From Brevipalpus yothersi (Eukaryota; Arthropoda; Arachnida; Trombidiformes; Tenuipalpidae): a stretch of DNA of 64,000 nucleotides. Numbering within the stretch: the first letter of the stretch is position 1; every line of letters starts with the position of its first letter. Below are positions 25,883-37,759 of this stretch, in pieces. The position numbers and the translations under genes are program-made. The stretch lies in contig QZCP01000112.1 in NCBI GenBank assembly GCA_003956705.1, positions 522,712 through 586,711 on the forward strand, given 5' to 3'. The notes under the pieces are model-generated. The model made no database searches and was not told where the DNA came from. It worked only from the letters and a program-made list of their open reading frames with translations.

Positions 25883-26907
25883 CAGAAAAGCGCGACTGAG
25901 CGTTGCGTTTGGCTGCTACTCCGCTTTGACTCCATTTCTTCATCTTCTCGATGCTGTCTGATTGTGACGCTCCTTGTCCCATTCGGAGCTGCTTTTGCCC
26001 CATCCGATATCGATGTAGCGACATTGACGCTTTATTGCTACTTCTCAGCTCGCCTGTCTTGGCTTAGGTTGTCGACGCGGGGGAGTAATTATCATCACTG
26101 CTGGTGCGCTCAGCGCTTGTCGCCTTCCGCTGCATCCTTAATAACAGGCTCCGATCGCTGATCACTGCAAGTGCATATAAATTACATTGTAATTTGGTAA
26201 TCTCGCTCCTCATCTGGCATCGTGAAAGAAAAAAAAAGTACTCAAATTAAAAGCAACCCGAGCGAATTCAATCCGAGCAGCCTCTTAGGTTTCCTTTGTT
26301 TCCAGCTCCGGTCACTCAGCGTCCAGCGTTCGAGAAAGAGAGAGAGAGAGAGATGGAGAGAGAGAGGCCAGAGGTGAGCTGTTTAGAAGAATCGGCTTTT
26401 CAGAGAATCAGCTCGTTGGCCTCCCTGCCAGGGGCCATTTCGCTCGAATTGCTCCTCTATCATGAGTTTAATTTGTTTTGCTTTCGAAGACCCCAAAGGC
26501 TTCGAGTCACTTTCTCTCTCTCCCTACTTCTTCTTCCTCATAATCGACATCCATCTTCGAATTCGCCTCCTCTGGAGCACTCATCTCAGCCCTCCCACTC
26601 TTCGGCCATTCGGCCTCTTCGAGACCCCCAAAGCCAGTCAGCCGATGTTGCCAGTTCGTGGGGCAAAGCAACGTGAAAGGGTGAAGAGGACAGTGTCCGA
26701 GCGAGAACGCTGACCGCTGACCGGTTTCCTAGGCCACTACACTCCACCCGACTGATTGATAAGTCTTGTGCAACACAATCGCTTGTTAGAGGAAATCGGA
26801 AACGCGTTGGAAGATGCTCAAACGAATTGACTATTATTTATGCAAAATCATAGAAGGAATATCCCGTTTCACGCATAAAACCTGGGATTACATATTGAAT
26901 TATTCGA

Positions 26908-26971
<64 letters not shown>

Positions 26972-27423
26972 TTCTCCCTCTTACTGCTGCCAGAAAATAT
27001 TCTACAGGAAACCACCCTACTTAAAAACTTTTCTCTCTCTCTTCTTACTTGTGTTGATATTGACCGAGAGAGAGAGATAGAGAGGTAAATAGCATAAACG
27101 GAATGAAAAGATTGGCCATTTGTCTTCCATCATCTCTCTCTCTCTTCTCTCATCTACCTCTATCCACCTCTCTATCTATCTACCTCCTTTCCATTTCTTC
27201 TCCTCTCTCGAACAAACAAGTTTATCGATGCTTCAAGCGACTCCTCGTTTCACTCGCAAAACTGAATGCGAGTTGATAATTACGGCGACAGCGGAAGCCG
27301 CTTATGCGAAGATGCAAGGAGCATCTCCCCTTTCTTAGAACAGGCCACTTGGCCAAATTCGGACAAAGGCAGTTAAAACAGTTAAGGCTGTTAAGGTTGC
27401 CCAAGCAACCCGTCGCGGTGGCC

Positions 27424-27454
<31 letters not shown>

Positions 27455-29498
27455 GGGACTGTTGAGAATGTTTGTATTGTTCTTGCCTCTCATTCGAGCG
27501 AGTCAAGAGTGGCCATAATGAAGGGCCGCGATTGACGAATTCATACCCATGCATATGCTTTGCCCTGAGGCCATCCGGCGAGCGCGATTCTTAGCCTATT
27601 TTATTGAGTTGGCCGAGCCTCAGGCTGTGTCGCTGTGTTGATTGGCTGAGCTTGCCTGTCAGAGCTCTTTCTCCGAACTGAATCTCAATATATATCCCAG
27701 TCGCTGTCCATTGCGAGCATCGAGAAAGATGAATCGACCTGATCACCGATTGCTTCTCTCTCCTTTCCTTCTAATACTTCTGGGATTTGCCTCGTATGCC
27801 ATTCAGTAGGCCTGTGTTCCATAGCCACTGGCTAGCCTCTGCCGTGCTCTACTGTGCCTGTGAGTGGCAGCGATAAAGATAGAGAGGGCTTCGCGAAAAA
27901 AGCCTGCAGCGATGCAAAGCTGAGGTGGAAAAGAATTTCGATAGATACAATTCGAATGCTCGAGAATAAAGTACAACCCTTTCCATCGATTCTCTCTCTC
28001 GCTCTCTTTCCATTAATGGTCTCTTATGCTTCTCCACAGGGACACCAGTCAATCGGATACCCATCATGGCCAAGCAAGTGCTGGACCTATTCGAATTATA
28101 TCGCTTGGTGGTTGCTCGGGGAGGCCTAGTGGAAGTGATCAACAAAAAGATTTGGCGAGAAATCACCAAAGGCCTTAATCTACCTTCCTCTATCACCAGC
28201 GCTGCTTTCACACTACGAACTCAGTATATGAAGTATTTATACCCTTACGAATGCGAAAAAGAGCAGCTCTCATCACCCGATGAGCTTCAACAGGCCATCG
28301 ATGGTAACCGGCGCGAAGGTCGACGCTCCAGCTATGGCCACTACGCTGATATGGTCAATCCAAGTCCCTCTTCGGCCTCCGGCGTGGTTAGCCGCAACCA
28401 CACTCCGTCCCATCATACCTCACCTCTGAGCTTGGTGTCCCGGCACCTCAATGGCCACGGCTCACAGGGTGCCTCCTCAGGCGAAGAAGACAATGGTAGC
28501 ATGTCTTCTTCGATCAATCCTCTGCTTTCTGTTCCCCCTTCCCAAGATATTCCAAGGTAAGCTCTCCGAATGCCTCTGATCTCCTCTCAATCATGGGAAA
28601 AAACAATTATTGATAATCAAATTTTTCTGCATGCTGATTGTCTTAACCCTCTGCTCTCTTTTCATCATCCTCAGTAGGTGTCAACAAGAAGCACTCAACT
28701 TGGAGGTGAAACCGAATGTCAACAACAACAATAATAATCCCATCAATAGTAACTCCAATCTTCATAATCATCATAGAGATAGAGACGAGAACCGAGAAAC
28801 CAGTATTCACGATTCGTCCGGTATCGATTTATCAGCCCGAAATCAGATGGGCCCTTCTGCCCGATCTCTAGGAGTTTCCGGCACCAAACGGTACCTTTCT
28901 GACGATGAACAACGGTTGTTACTTAATGCCATACCTACTGCTCACATTAAAATTTCACCAGGTCGAGGTTAGTATTTTTTCTTACCTCTACTCTTTTCCT
29001 CTGTTTTCTCGCTTGCGTGTGTGTGAAAACTGTGAGAATTGCTCTTTTCGTCGTTTTGCTGTATTCTTGCATAGCCGTTTCGCCGTTCGCTGCTCTTACC
29101 TGAACAATTTAAAATTCATACTTGTTCTTCTGAAAGCAAAAGCGAATACAGCCTGTGAGGCTTGTCAAACTATTTTCAAGTCAAGAACTCCAAAAATCAT
29201 CAGCAAAGTGATAGAGTTTTTGAGCAATCTCGGCAAGCTCACAAAACTACTTACAAGCTCTCCTCTCCTCTCACTGCCAATGCTACTACTACTCACTTGC
29301 AAGGCCAATGTCCGTGACCAATAATAGTGAAGATTGATAATTAATGATATAATCGTTTCATTCTTTTCCATCCATCCAGAAGGAAGACCCCAACTCGACT
29401 CCAACTCATTGCTACTTAGCCTGGAGATCAATAATATTTTGTACCAAGGATTTCTCTTTCCGCAAACCCATTCGGATCATCGAAATCGACTTTCATGA
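19529..29498 (+). CDS. retn: Retained/dead ringer ARID3 transcription factor
   Basis: Exons 19529-19564, 20113-20463, 20989-21061, 28040-28556, 28675-28967 and 29380-29498 join in phase to 462 residues. The acidic N-terminus (SNPEEEDMQESDFDDEEANQ) is followed by a Ser/Gly-rich linker. The extended ARID DNA-binding domain (about 122-235) contains YTFEEQFKQLYEL, RKEFLDDLF, GTPVNRIPIMAKQVLDLF and ITSAAFTLRTQYMKYLYPYE. The C-terminal REKLES-type region is split over the last two exons: LSDDEQRLL...HIKISPGR and LSLEINNILYQGFLFPQ. The family includes Drosophila dead ringer and vertebrate ARID3/Bright, AT-rich DNA binders in patterning and neural development. Intron 3 (about 7 kb) cuts the ARID after FMQKR and holds several CT/GA tracts. 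The tiny first exon is supported only by phase and an acidic start, so it is the least sure part. Confidence 0.9.
22297..22340. repeat. (CT)n microsatellite in retn intron 3
   Basis: CT tract of about 44 bp. Confidence 0.95.
22666..22723. repeat. (CT)n microsatellite in retn intron 3
   Basis: CT tract of about 58 bp, followed by (CTTT) units. Confidence 0.95.
23538..23565. repeat. (GA)n microsatellite in retn intron 3
   Basis: GA tract of about 28 bp. Confidence 0.9.
25138..25215. repeat. (CT)n microsatellite in retn intron 3
   Basis: CT tract of about 78 bp, the longest pure tract in the window. Confidence 0.95.
25854..25882. repeat. (GA)n microsatellite in retn intron 3
   Basis: GA tract of about 29 bp, just after a (CTCTCTTT) array at about 25760-25806. 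Confidence 0.9.
26911..26963. repeat. (CT)n microsatellite in retn intron 3
   Basis: CT tract of about 53 bp. Confidence 0.95.
27425..27451. repeat. (GA)n microsatellite in retn intron 3
   Basis: GA tract of about 27 bp. Confidence 0.9.
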
Positions 29499-31039
29499 GG
29501 AGACATCCGACCGACAGAATTAGGAAATCATTTCACCGAGAGGCCTTCAGGACCGAATTCGCCAACTTTTATGACAAGAATCCAATTTTTACACGAATTT
29601 GTTTCGAATTCATTGATTCATATTCTTCCACAATAAATGCCTTGGAAAGTTCAATGTTTGTTCTCCTTCAACTTTTTCACCGACTAATCACACATGCTAA
29701 ACAGGATGAATTTTCTCATCTTGAACGAGATTGCAAACTTCCTATCATCAAGATACACTCACAATTATTGATAAAACTTGACAGAAAGTTCTGAAAATTC
29801 TCTTGTGTAAATTAAATGCCTTTTGTTAAAATCTTGACTTTAATCCGCCCTTCATAATGATCATCATCATGATCAAGCTTAAGTTCTGATCTCACTTCTT
29901 TTCTTGGAGCCTTCTTTTTGAACCCTTCTCTGAAGCTATAGGAAAAATGTTCATGATTGATTCTCAGTGTCTCTCTTACAAATTATGAATTGGTTTTGAA
30001 TCTGTATTTCTATTCTGTACAAATTCTTGTAGAAGTGGTAATCAATCTTCTGGAAGAAAATTTGTTTAAACAAAAAAGCTCGGCCATCTGATGAGAATTT
30101 CTCGACTCTTTAATTGATTTTCTCTTCTTCATCTTGATCAATTTACTTACCGTTTATTCATCCTTTTGTAAGAATTTTTTCTTGATTTTTCATTAACATG
30201 AGAGAGAACGTCTAAACATCAGAACAAGTTTCTTTTTCCGATATTTACCCAATCAAATTGACTTCCTGGGAAGACATTGATGATAGTCTTAAAGATCAAG
30301 TCTGTTTAATTAGCACTATTTTTCCCAATTTCCTTAATATTTTGTTTAAATATATCGACTTGGCTCAAGATTGACTGCTCCATTATAGCGTTGAAATTTT
30401 CAAAAAAAAACTCTCTCAACCCTTCTTGAGTCATATCAAATCATCCCACGCTATCTTGTTTCATTTGAGTTGAACATCGTTCAAAGATCAGTCGTCGTAC
30501 TTCACATTTGGTCCTGAAATTTCTAATTAAAAGAAAATTTGTTTAGTATTTACATTTTCTTGTTCCCAATGATAATGATAAAGCTCAAGTGTTTATGGTT
30601 AACAATGAAGTATGATTTCATATACAATCAATTTTCGGATGCCTTGCATCAGTTGATACGATTTGATGGATAACCACTCAGGAGCAGGATAATGTAGATT
30701 CAATGAAGTGGTGCCAAACACAAGTCAACAAAGTAGTTTGTAGTGATAAATTATGACTTGAAAAAGTGGAGACACTTTAATCTTCAGTCCTTTTTTGTCC
30801 GTAAGAAAACAACCTCAAAGCTGTTAGATTGCTCATGAGGGATTAATTGTTTTAGAAATTCAAAAATATCGATAAAAAAGATGAAAAGATGAATTTGATG
30901 ACTAAAGTTCAATAAACGCAGCGTCTAGTGGCTATCAGTAGATTGAGAAAATAGAAAAAATAGTCAATTTGATCACAATAATCGTTGGTCCACCTTTCTC
31001 TTTGGAGGCATAAAAAAATTGCATAACTGAGAGCACTAA
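29499..31039. other. Convergent 3' flanks of retn and the ZP gene
   Basis: AT-rich DNA between two genes that converge. A 99-codon open frame starts at 29495, overlapping the retn stop, but has no domain or splice support. No gene is called. Confidence 0.5.
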
Positions 31040-32765
31040 TCATCTGTAGTTTGGATAGTGAAGTGTAGACGTTCTTTTGGGCGATTGGTGACTCGAGTAG
31101 CGAGAATTTGGTCTAAAATCGCTATCCGTTCCATCATGAGCGTTCTTTGCCAAAGAGGAACGTGATCCGTAAGTTGATCCATGAATAGGGATGTTATTGT
31201 TAGCTGCCCAATCAATTTTATATGGATCATAATCTTCCAGCTCTGACTCTTGATCCTTCTCAACAACTTCAGTTTTGGTACATGTACAAGTGAGAGTGGT
31301 GCAAAGGAAAATATTCACAATCAACATGATTAATAAGAGTATACCAAGCACCGTGATCAGGGTCAAAAGCCAAGGAAATCTGGAAATATCACATTCATCT
31401 TGCTTAAGATAATCCAAAATATCTTCCCCCGGCTCGACAACAAAAACGGTAGTTGTAGCTAATAGTTGCAAAGTGTTGGAATCTGGCCTCACTTTTGGAA
31501 CTGGAAAAGGGCAAGAAAAAGAATGAACAAAAAAGTCAGGAGTTGGACAAAAATGCATCAATAACATGTAGCATGTTTGGATTTTCTGTAGGCGAGTCGG
31601 CCTTAACAGAAGACCCTGAAAGGCCGTATATGGCTGACACCTTACCTGTTCCGCGTTTAACGTAACTATCATCACAATCCACGTCGAAGTCACACCTGTA
31701 GCGACACAATAGTACTTCACATTGGATAACAACTCGATTATTCTCAGGAAACTTGAACATCGATTTTATCAATGCATCAGCAGATGAGGTTGAATTGGTG
31801 TAGTCGAAAGGTTCCAGGAGATTATCATCCGCTGGACAACCATTGGAATCTATCAATCGAACTTCGGTTTCGTTCACATTTGAGAATGCAACACAATTTC
31901 GAACATACATTCCAAAACCAGGATCAGGATTGCTTATCTCCACTCGAAACTTGTACCTATTGCCATGTATCAATCGACGACTAGTATCATAACCATCTTC
32001 ATCCAAAATCCTCAATGAAACTCGAGACTTTGTTTGACGTGAGCCAGTCTGGAAAGACTGGGAACATGCTATCGAATAGTATCTATCCTGGGACAATTCC
32101 AGATCACGATGAACTCGGACAGCGATGGTGACAGTTTGTTCATCACTTGTTTCCTGAGTAGATGACAGCCGATGGAAAAGAAGAAGAAGAAGAAAAGGGT
32201 ATAGAGAGGGTAAGGTGAATGAATAGAGACACAGAAAAGATCAAATTGGCCTCATTTTTAGCGAAATTTGTGCTGAAAATAAGGGGTAACAAGATTAATA
32301 GCTACACTTTGCTTACTCTAATCGGAGTGACGCCACAATAGTTGGCATCTTCTTTGGACGCTACAGCATTGATTTGAAGAGTGGTGTTCAGTGAGCCCCA
32401 ACCATAAACTCTACAGGCTTCTCGCCTTCGATAGTCGCGAGTGTGAATGATTCCAGTGAATGGTTCCGATGTTAGTACATTGATTATGATCACACCTCGT
32501 TCACATCTTGCATCTATGGTGGGTTCAGGAAAGCCTTCGTCAGCGAGACACTGTCAAAAGGAACGGTATTGAGTGAAAGTGAAAGTGTTTACTAATAATG
32601 ATTGAACAATCTTACCTTATTGATGGCCAAAAGAAGAATAGCTAGGATGAAAAAATGGCGATGTAAACAAAATGTATGAGATGAAAAAATATTCAAAAAA
32701 GACCAATGACTTGGGCTGAACGTTCGACACTGGTTGAAAATTGTTGAGATTTTTGGACTACTCAT
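31040..32765 (-). CDS. ZP-domain transmembrane protein (cuticlin-like)
   Basis: Exons 32765-32616, 32550-32317, 32153-31646 and 31500-31040 join in phase to 450 residues. Exon 1 ends in a hydrophobic segment (FFILAILLLAINK) that fits a signal peptide or anchor after about 30 residues. The ZP module spans about 50-300, with conserved cysteines and typical features: RCERGVIIINV, YRVYGWG-like ACRVYGWG, NCVAFS, LIDSNGCP, FKFPENNRVVIQCEVLLCRYRCD. A transmembrane helix (LLTLITVLGILLLIMLIVNI) and a short Ser/Tyr/Asn-rich cytoplasmic tail follow. Arthropod ZP proteins polymerise in the apical extracellular matrix and shape cuticle. The exact orthologue is not resolved. The start ATG at 32763-32765 was chosen because the upstream frame has no better ATG; an extra 5' exon is possible. 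Confidence 0.88.
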
Positions 32766-33130
32766 ATTTGGAACAATTATAATTTCATTCAAAGGTGGTG
32801 AATGTTTTGATACGGAAATGCACTTTCGTTGGTTGAGATTTTTGGACACTATTTAGTTTCCCTGAATGATCATTATTCAGACAAACTGTTTTTGGAATCG
32901 ATGATCACAACAGTAATTGATCAAAAGAATTCAAGAATAGACCAAAAAACGTTTGAATAAGGAAAGAAAACATTACTTGGAGTAGCAAGTTGCTGGATGA
33001 TGTTCTCAAATTGAGTTGAACAAATTGTAAATAAGGCAAAGTTAGGCCCACAAGTTTTTGGAGCTTTTCTCAAGTGAGTTGTTGAGAGTGAAAGTTGCTT
33101 CATTCAGCTCTCACGCAACACCAGCTTTTG

Positions 33131-33221
33131 GGTCAGCCAACATTCAGCCAGCATTCAGCCAACATTCAAACCAACATTCAAACCAACATCCAGCCAGCAT
33201 CCAGCCAAAGTTTAGCCAACG
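33131..33221. repeat. 11-bp minisatellite, unit close to cattcagccaa
   Basis: About eight imperfect copies (cattcagccag, cattcagccaa, cattcaaacca, catccagccag) run in tandem upstream of the ZP gene. Confidence 0.85.
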
Positions 33222-33312
33222 TTGAGAGACTCGATTTGAGAGCCTCGAAAAACGAGTTTTGATGGCCTTATAAGGCTGAAAAATTTATTCCCTCATCACA
33301 ATCAACCCTTCC

Positions 33313-33314
<2 letters not shown>

Positions 33315-33365
<51 letters not shown>
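33315..33365. repeat. (CT)n microsatellite
   Basis: CT tract of about 51 bp. Confidence 0.95.
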
Positions 33366-33371
<6 letters not shown>

Positions 33372-34624
33372 CTCTCTCTCTTTCTTTCCACTCTCTGGGA
33401 TGCCCGATGCAAACTCTCTCCATCATCCCATAACTAGATGATCATGAAAATTTTGTTTCCTTTTTTGATTACATAAGCCCGATCGATTTATTAGTTAGAA
33501 ATTCCTACTCCTTACCTCATTAATACATCAAAGCCATTGAAACGAGGGAAAAATTTGGGAGGAATATTTCTACATGGACATCTGACCTAAAAATCTGTCA
33601 GCTCTCCGGGTATTGAGAGCTGTTACTATCGAGAGTATCAAAATTCTCGGACTCATGCCAATCCTCTGATCGAAGACAATGTTTTGTCGAATTTCATACA
33701 CTCTACTCTTGAGACAACACAATTTTTTACCATGATTTCTCCGTAATGATATCGTCGCTGATGATCACTATCTAACACCTACGAGTTTTCTACGCGGAAA
33801 GAAATTCTTCTCAAGCTCAGCAAACTTCCAAATTCACCAATGCTGCTTACAGCTGCTACTTGTAGTGTAGCTTTAGCATGTTGCCCAATGGACCAATCAA
33901 AGAGAACAGGATGTCTATTCTCATTCTCAAATTCAATATCATAGCGATTCATATGAAAAGCTGGTAAATTCGAATCAGTTAGAGATTTGGGTCCCGTTTC
34001 AGCAAATGAGGATTATCGCAAATATTCTACTTATGATCCATTACTCATGATGAAAATTCAGGCTTTTACCATGATGTGGTATATATTAGGACCCGAACTC
34101 CCGTTACCATTATAATGCAACTACTCTGTCATATTTTTTCCAGAGCTAAATGGAAATGGTCAGCCCGACTCGGAGGATGATTCCTCAAGATCTCTGTCTT
34201 AAAATGATTCCCAGAGATCTGTCCATTTATGAATAAAACTCACTGACTTGGAAAAACTGCTGTACTTCATGTTCTATGTAAGCAACAGTTTGTAAGTAGT
34301 GAACAACTCGTGGAACATCAACAGGTGTCAGAACTTCACAAGGTACTCTGGGCTTTCTTCTTCTTCTTCATCTTTCGATTGATCAAACTTGAATTCTTCT
34401 TCATTCTCTGTGCCAGACGAACTCAGTTATATTATCGAAATTTGAACTCAGCGATGGCAACTCCAATGAGGTCAGTGTCTGGTACAAATAGCATCCAACG
34501 ATGAGCTAGAAATTCCTAAACTAACTAATTCCTTTGTTGCTTTCAGTTAAGCTATTGGGATCACACCAAAGAACGGCTCCTCAAGTATATTCAGCCATAA
34601 ACTCTAGAAACAATTTTCCAAGGA

Positions 34625-34906
34625 ATGTTGGCCAGAAAATTGATCAAACCATTCATCCTCGTTGAAAAGGGAATTATTGCAAGGAAATATCGGGAGCAAA
34701 ATGCTAAGAGATGTGAGCTGGTCTGGACTAACGGCTTTGAAGAAGTGAAAGGAAGTACAAGTGTACTAGCCATCATCATAGAGGTCCGACGAAGATGCCC
34801 TAGCCATGCTGGATATGTATATTTCGAAGGCCACTCAAGAAAAAAGAATTTCGCCAATTCGTCTGGTAACGGTGCTCATACAGATAGGGCAGCATTATCG
34901 TCATAA
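34625..34906 (+). pseudogene. Remnant of a C2H2 gene related to the gene at 56.5 kb
   Basis: The last 31 codons (from about 34811) match the C-terminus of the 274-residue C2H2 protein ending at 57558: both carry NSSGNG(A/V)HTD(R/K)AALS just before the stop. The DNA similarity continues past the stop into the 3' flank to about 35470. The zinc fingers are missing, and upstream sequence does not align by eye. The frame is therefore a truncated copy, and the preceding open reading is probably incidental. Confidence 0.7.
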
Positions 34907-35470
34907 CTGACAAATTTTTGACCCTCTTAGAAAGAGTATGCTGAAGCTCCCTCTTTTTCATTAATATCATTATATGATGAAAGTAAAGGGAATATGTCGA
35001 AATGGTCCATAAAAATTCACACAAAAAAAGCTGACCTACTTTACTACTTACTGACTATTGCTCTGCCACATGTGAATATTGTGAATATTTTTGATCATGT
35101 TTTTCCTCTATCAGTGATCGCTGCACGATCATTTATTCCCGATATTATATTCAAAATCTGAAAAAAGGATTTATGTTCCCCTTCCGGAATTTCGTTCCTA
35201 GAATTCGTTTCGAACTAAATGAAAACTTTAGATGCAGGTATATGAATTCACCATAAGACATCGAATTCTACTCAATTTCTGTTTTTGTGCAATAGAATTT
35301 TCGCATTTTGATTTTTTATATTTTTTATAAGACCAAACTTGATCGATTATTTGTCATTTTTTGTCGTCTTTCAACCTCAATCGATTTTGATGACTATTAA
35401 GTTATATCACTAGATGAATAAACTGGTGAAAACACTTGACGTTCTTATCAGATAAGTTATTAAGATGACA
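34907..35470. repeat. Duplicated 3' flank of the C2H2 gene (other copy 57559-58180)
   Basis: Shares with 57559-58180 stretches such as aatggtccataaaa, ctacttactgac, attgctct, ccacatgtgaat and tgaatatttttgatcatgtt, in order. The copies carry many substitutions and indels, so the duplication is not recent. Confidence 0.75.
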
Positions 35471-35676
35471 ATAAAATATGCTTTGCTGCTCAGGCAACAC
35501 TACAAGCTACTGCTTTTAGTCGCTGAGGGCAGATCTCTTATCTCTGTCTCTTAACTTTTAAATGACATTTTCTCCGATTTTCTCTTGGAACATGCTACTA
35601 TCTTGCCTATAGAGGAGATATCTGAGTGAAAATTTTTAATCATCTTCATTGAGAACAGTTCTTTTGGTGCTTCACA

Positions 35677-36627
35677 ATGGATATTTCGTTCAGCGGAAAG
35701 CGTGCGATTGTAACTGGTGCTGGTAGAGGTAAGTTAATGGAATATGTTTACTAATTTTCCTCACTTCAACGAACAAACTTTTCTGACCATATCTTGTCCT
35801 TGGCCAAATAAAGGAATTGGACGAGATTTGGTCAAACGTTTGCATAAACATGGAGCTCATGTTATTGCAATAAGTAGAAACAACGAGCATTTGATCTCTC
35901 TGGCAAATGAAGTAAGTGGGCTAATTATGTTGATAAATCATGGAAAATTTTTTACACAATTACAATCGACTCTTTTGTGCTCATCAAAGTGTCCAGGAAT
36001 CGAAACAATCAGTGTTGATCTTCAAGATTGGGATAAAACGAAAGAAGTACTTACAAGATTGGATTCAGTTGACCTTTTGGTAAGTTTTTATTCTAATCTT
36101 TTGTTTAGTACAAAACATTCTTCTTTGAAAAGGTAAATAATGCAGCCGTCGGCCATCTATGCCCAATTGGTGAGGTGACCAGAGAAGAAGTTGAATTCAC
36201 AATGAAAGTAAACGTACATTCAGTCATCAATGTTACTCAAGAAGTTGCTAAAAAAATGAAAGCTGCTGGCAAAAAAGGCTCGATCGTCAATGTATCCAGT
36301 CAAGCTGGCATAGTTGCCCTTCAAGATCATGTGGTTTATTGTGCATCGAAAGGAGCAGTTGATCAAATCACTCGAGTTAGTGCTCTAGAACTTGGTCCAC
36401 ATGGAATTCGAGTAAATAGCGTTAATCCTACAGTTGTTTGGACTGATATGGGCAAAGCTGGCTGGTCAGATCCCGCCAAAGCAGGGCCAATGATGGAAAA
36501 GATTCCTTTGAAAAAATTCGCCGAAGTATCAGACGTTGTCGATACAATTTGTTATTTGCTTAGCGACAAAGCGGATATGCTAAGTGGCGTTATTCTTCCC
36601 ATTGATGGTGGATTCACTGCCACATAA
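35677..36627 (+). CDS. DCXR: Short-chain dehydrogenase, L-xylulose reductase type, copy 1
   Basis: Exons 35677-35728, 35814-35911, 35990-36079 and 36133-36627 give 244 residues, the usual length of L-xylulose/dicarbonyl reductase. The cofactor motif TGAGRGIG is split by intron 1, and ISRNNEHL suggests NADPH preference. The NNA motif, VSS serine and YCASK tyrosine-lysine pair complete the active site, and NPTVVWTDMG follows. DCXR enzymes reduce L-xylulose to xylitol and also alpha-dicarbonyls, in cytosol or at membranes. A paralogue lies at 53996-54864. Intron 3 here (53 bp, within VDLL/VNNA) is absent in that paralogue. Substrate is inferred from family only. Confidence 0.92.
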
Positions 36628-37683
36628 ATTAACATTAGTTAGCCAAATTCTCTTACCAACTATCACTCGATCAATCGTAGAACTGCTTGGGCTCTGAGTA
36701 GTTGCTTGATAGATTCTGGTGTCAGTTGACTGATTTTCTTTGAATGATATTAATCCATAAAAATTCATCTGTGCTCTTTATGAAAATATGAAAATAATTT
36801 AGAATTGTAGGACAAGTTTTGAAATTCCATTGCTGGTCTGAAAAGGAATTGTATTCGTGAGATGCTAAGACAATGTGAAATAAGAGGTTGATTTGCTTTA
36901 GAATAAATTTACTAATCGAAAAAATAGGAAATATGAAATTTCCTCTTATCGGCAAGGGTTAAACGCTGTCTTTGATATATATTTTGATCTCAATATTATA
37001 AACTTTGAGCATAACTAAATTAAATATTTTCTATATTACGCATTTCCATTAATTTGGATTTTTCGAGGAAATTGCCACTGCAATTTTTTTCCTATCAAAC
37101 AAACGAACATATCTAACAGTGTAGTAGATTTTATCCAGAAAACATCACATTCGAGGCCAACACAATGACGTCGATGCAAATATTGTCGAGTGCAATATAA
37201 TCCAGCTAATTGCTACCGCTCTTAAGCGAGTAATTACTGCTGTCACCAATGGGAAAAAGAGAATAAGAGAAAGAAACTTCTGGCTGATAGTAGCACCTCT
37301 CTTTCTTCTGCCTTTGAGTATCAATTATCTTCGATCAGTTGATGATTTGTTTCAAACACACAGACACACACACTGACTGTAAATGTACACGACTCAGTAG
37401 TCAGTGTCAATACAGTTTTGATGCTGATGCTACTGGACGCGGGAATACTTGACATATTTCTTTTTTCGTCGATCTACGTCAATGCGATAATCCATCTTGA
37501 TTCCCAAAAGACGATTCAAGAGTATCCTTTCTCTTCATCTCAGATTTTTCTGAGATACATTCTCTTTTTGGAAATCTCTTCAACAGCATCCCTTTCGGTC
37601 AACGTTGTTGCTAGTAAGGAGAAAATGAAGGAGTCAAGATGGTAGGAAAAAGAAGACGAATAAGAAGAAGAGGAAGATGATTA

Positions 37684-37759
<76 letters not shown>

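Larger units (their letters stand above)
21062..28039. other. Seven-kb retn intron 3, repeat-rich, possible regulatory content
   Basis: By far the largest intron in the window. Four long CT tracts and several GA tracts lie in it. Open frames on either strand have no recognisable domains, so I see no nested gene. Confidence 0.6.
32766..34600. other. Upstream region of the ZP gene and intergenic DNA
   Basis: Holds the ZP gene promoter, an 11-bp minisatellite at 33131-33221 and a CT tract at 33315-33365. No exon is recognised. Confidence 0.45.

Noticed and set aside
29495..29794. 99-codon open frame overlapping the retn stop codon
   Set aside because: No recognisable domain and no splice or start support. 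It lies in the expected 3' UTR.
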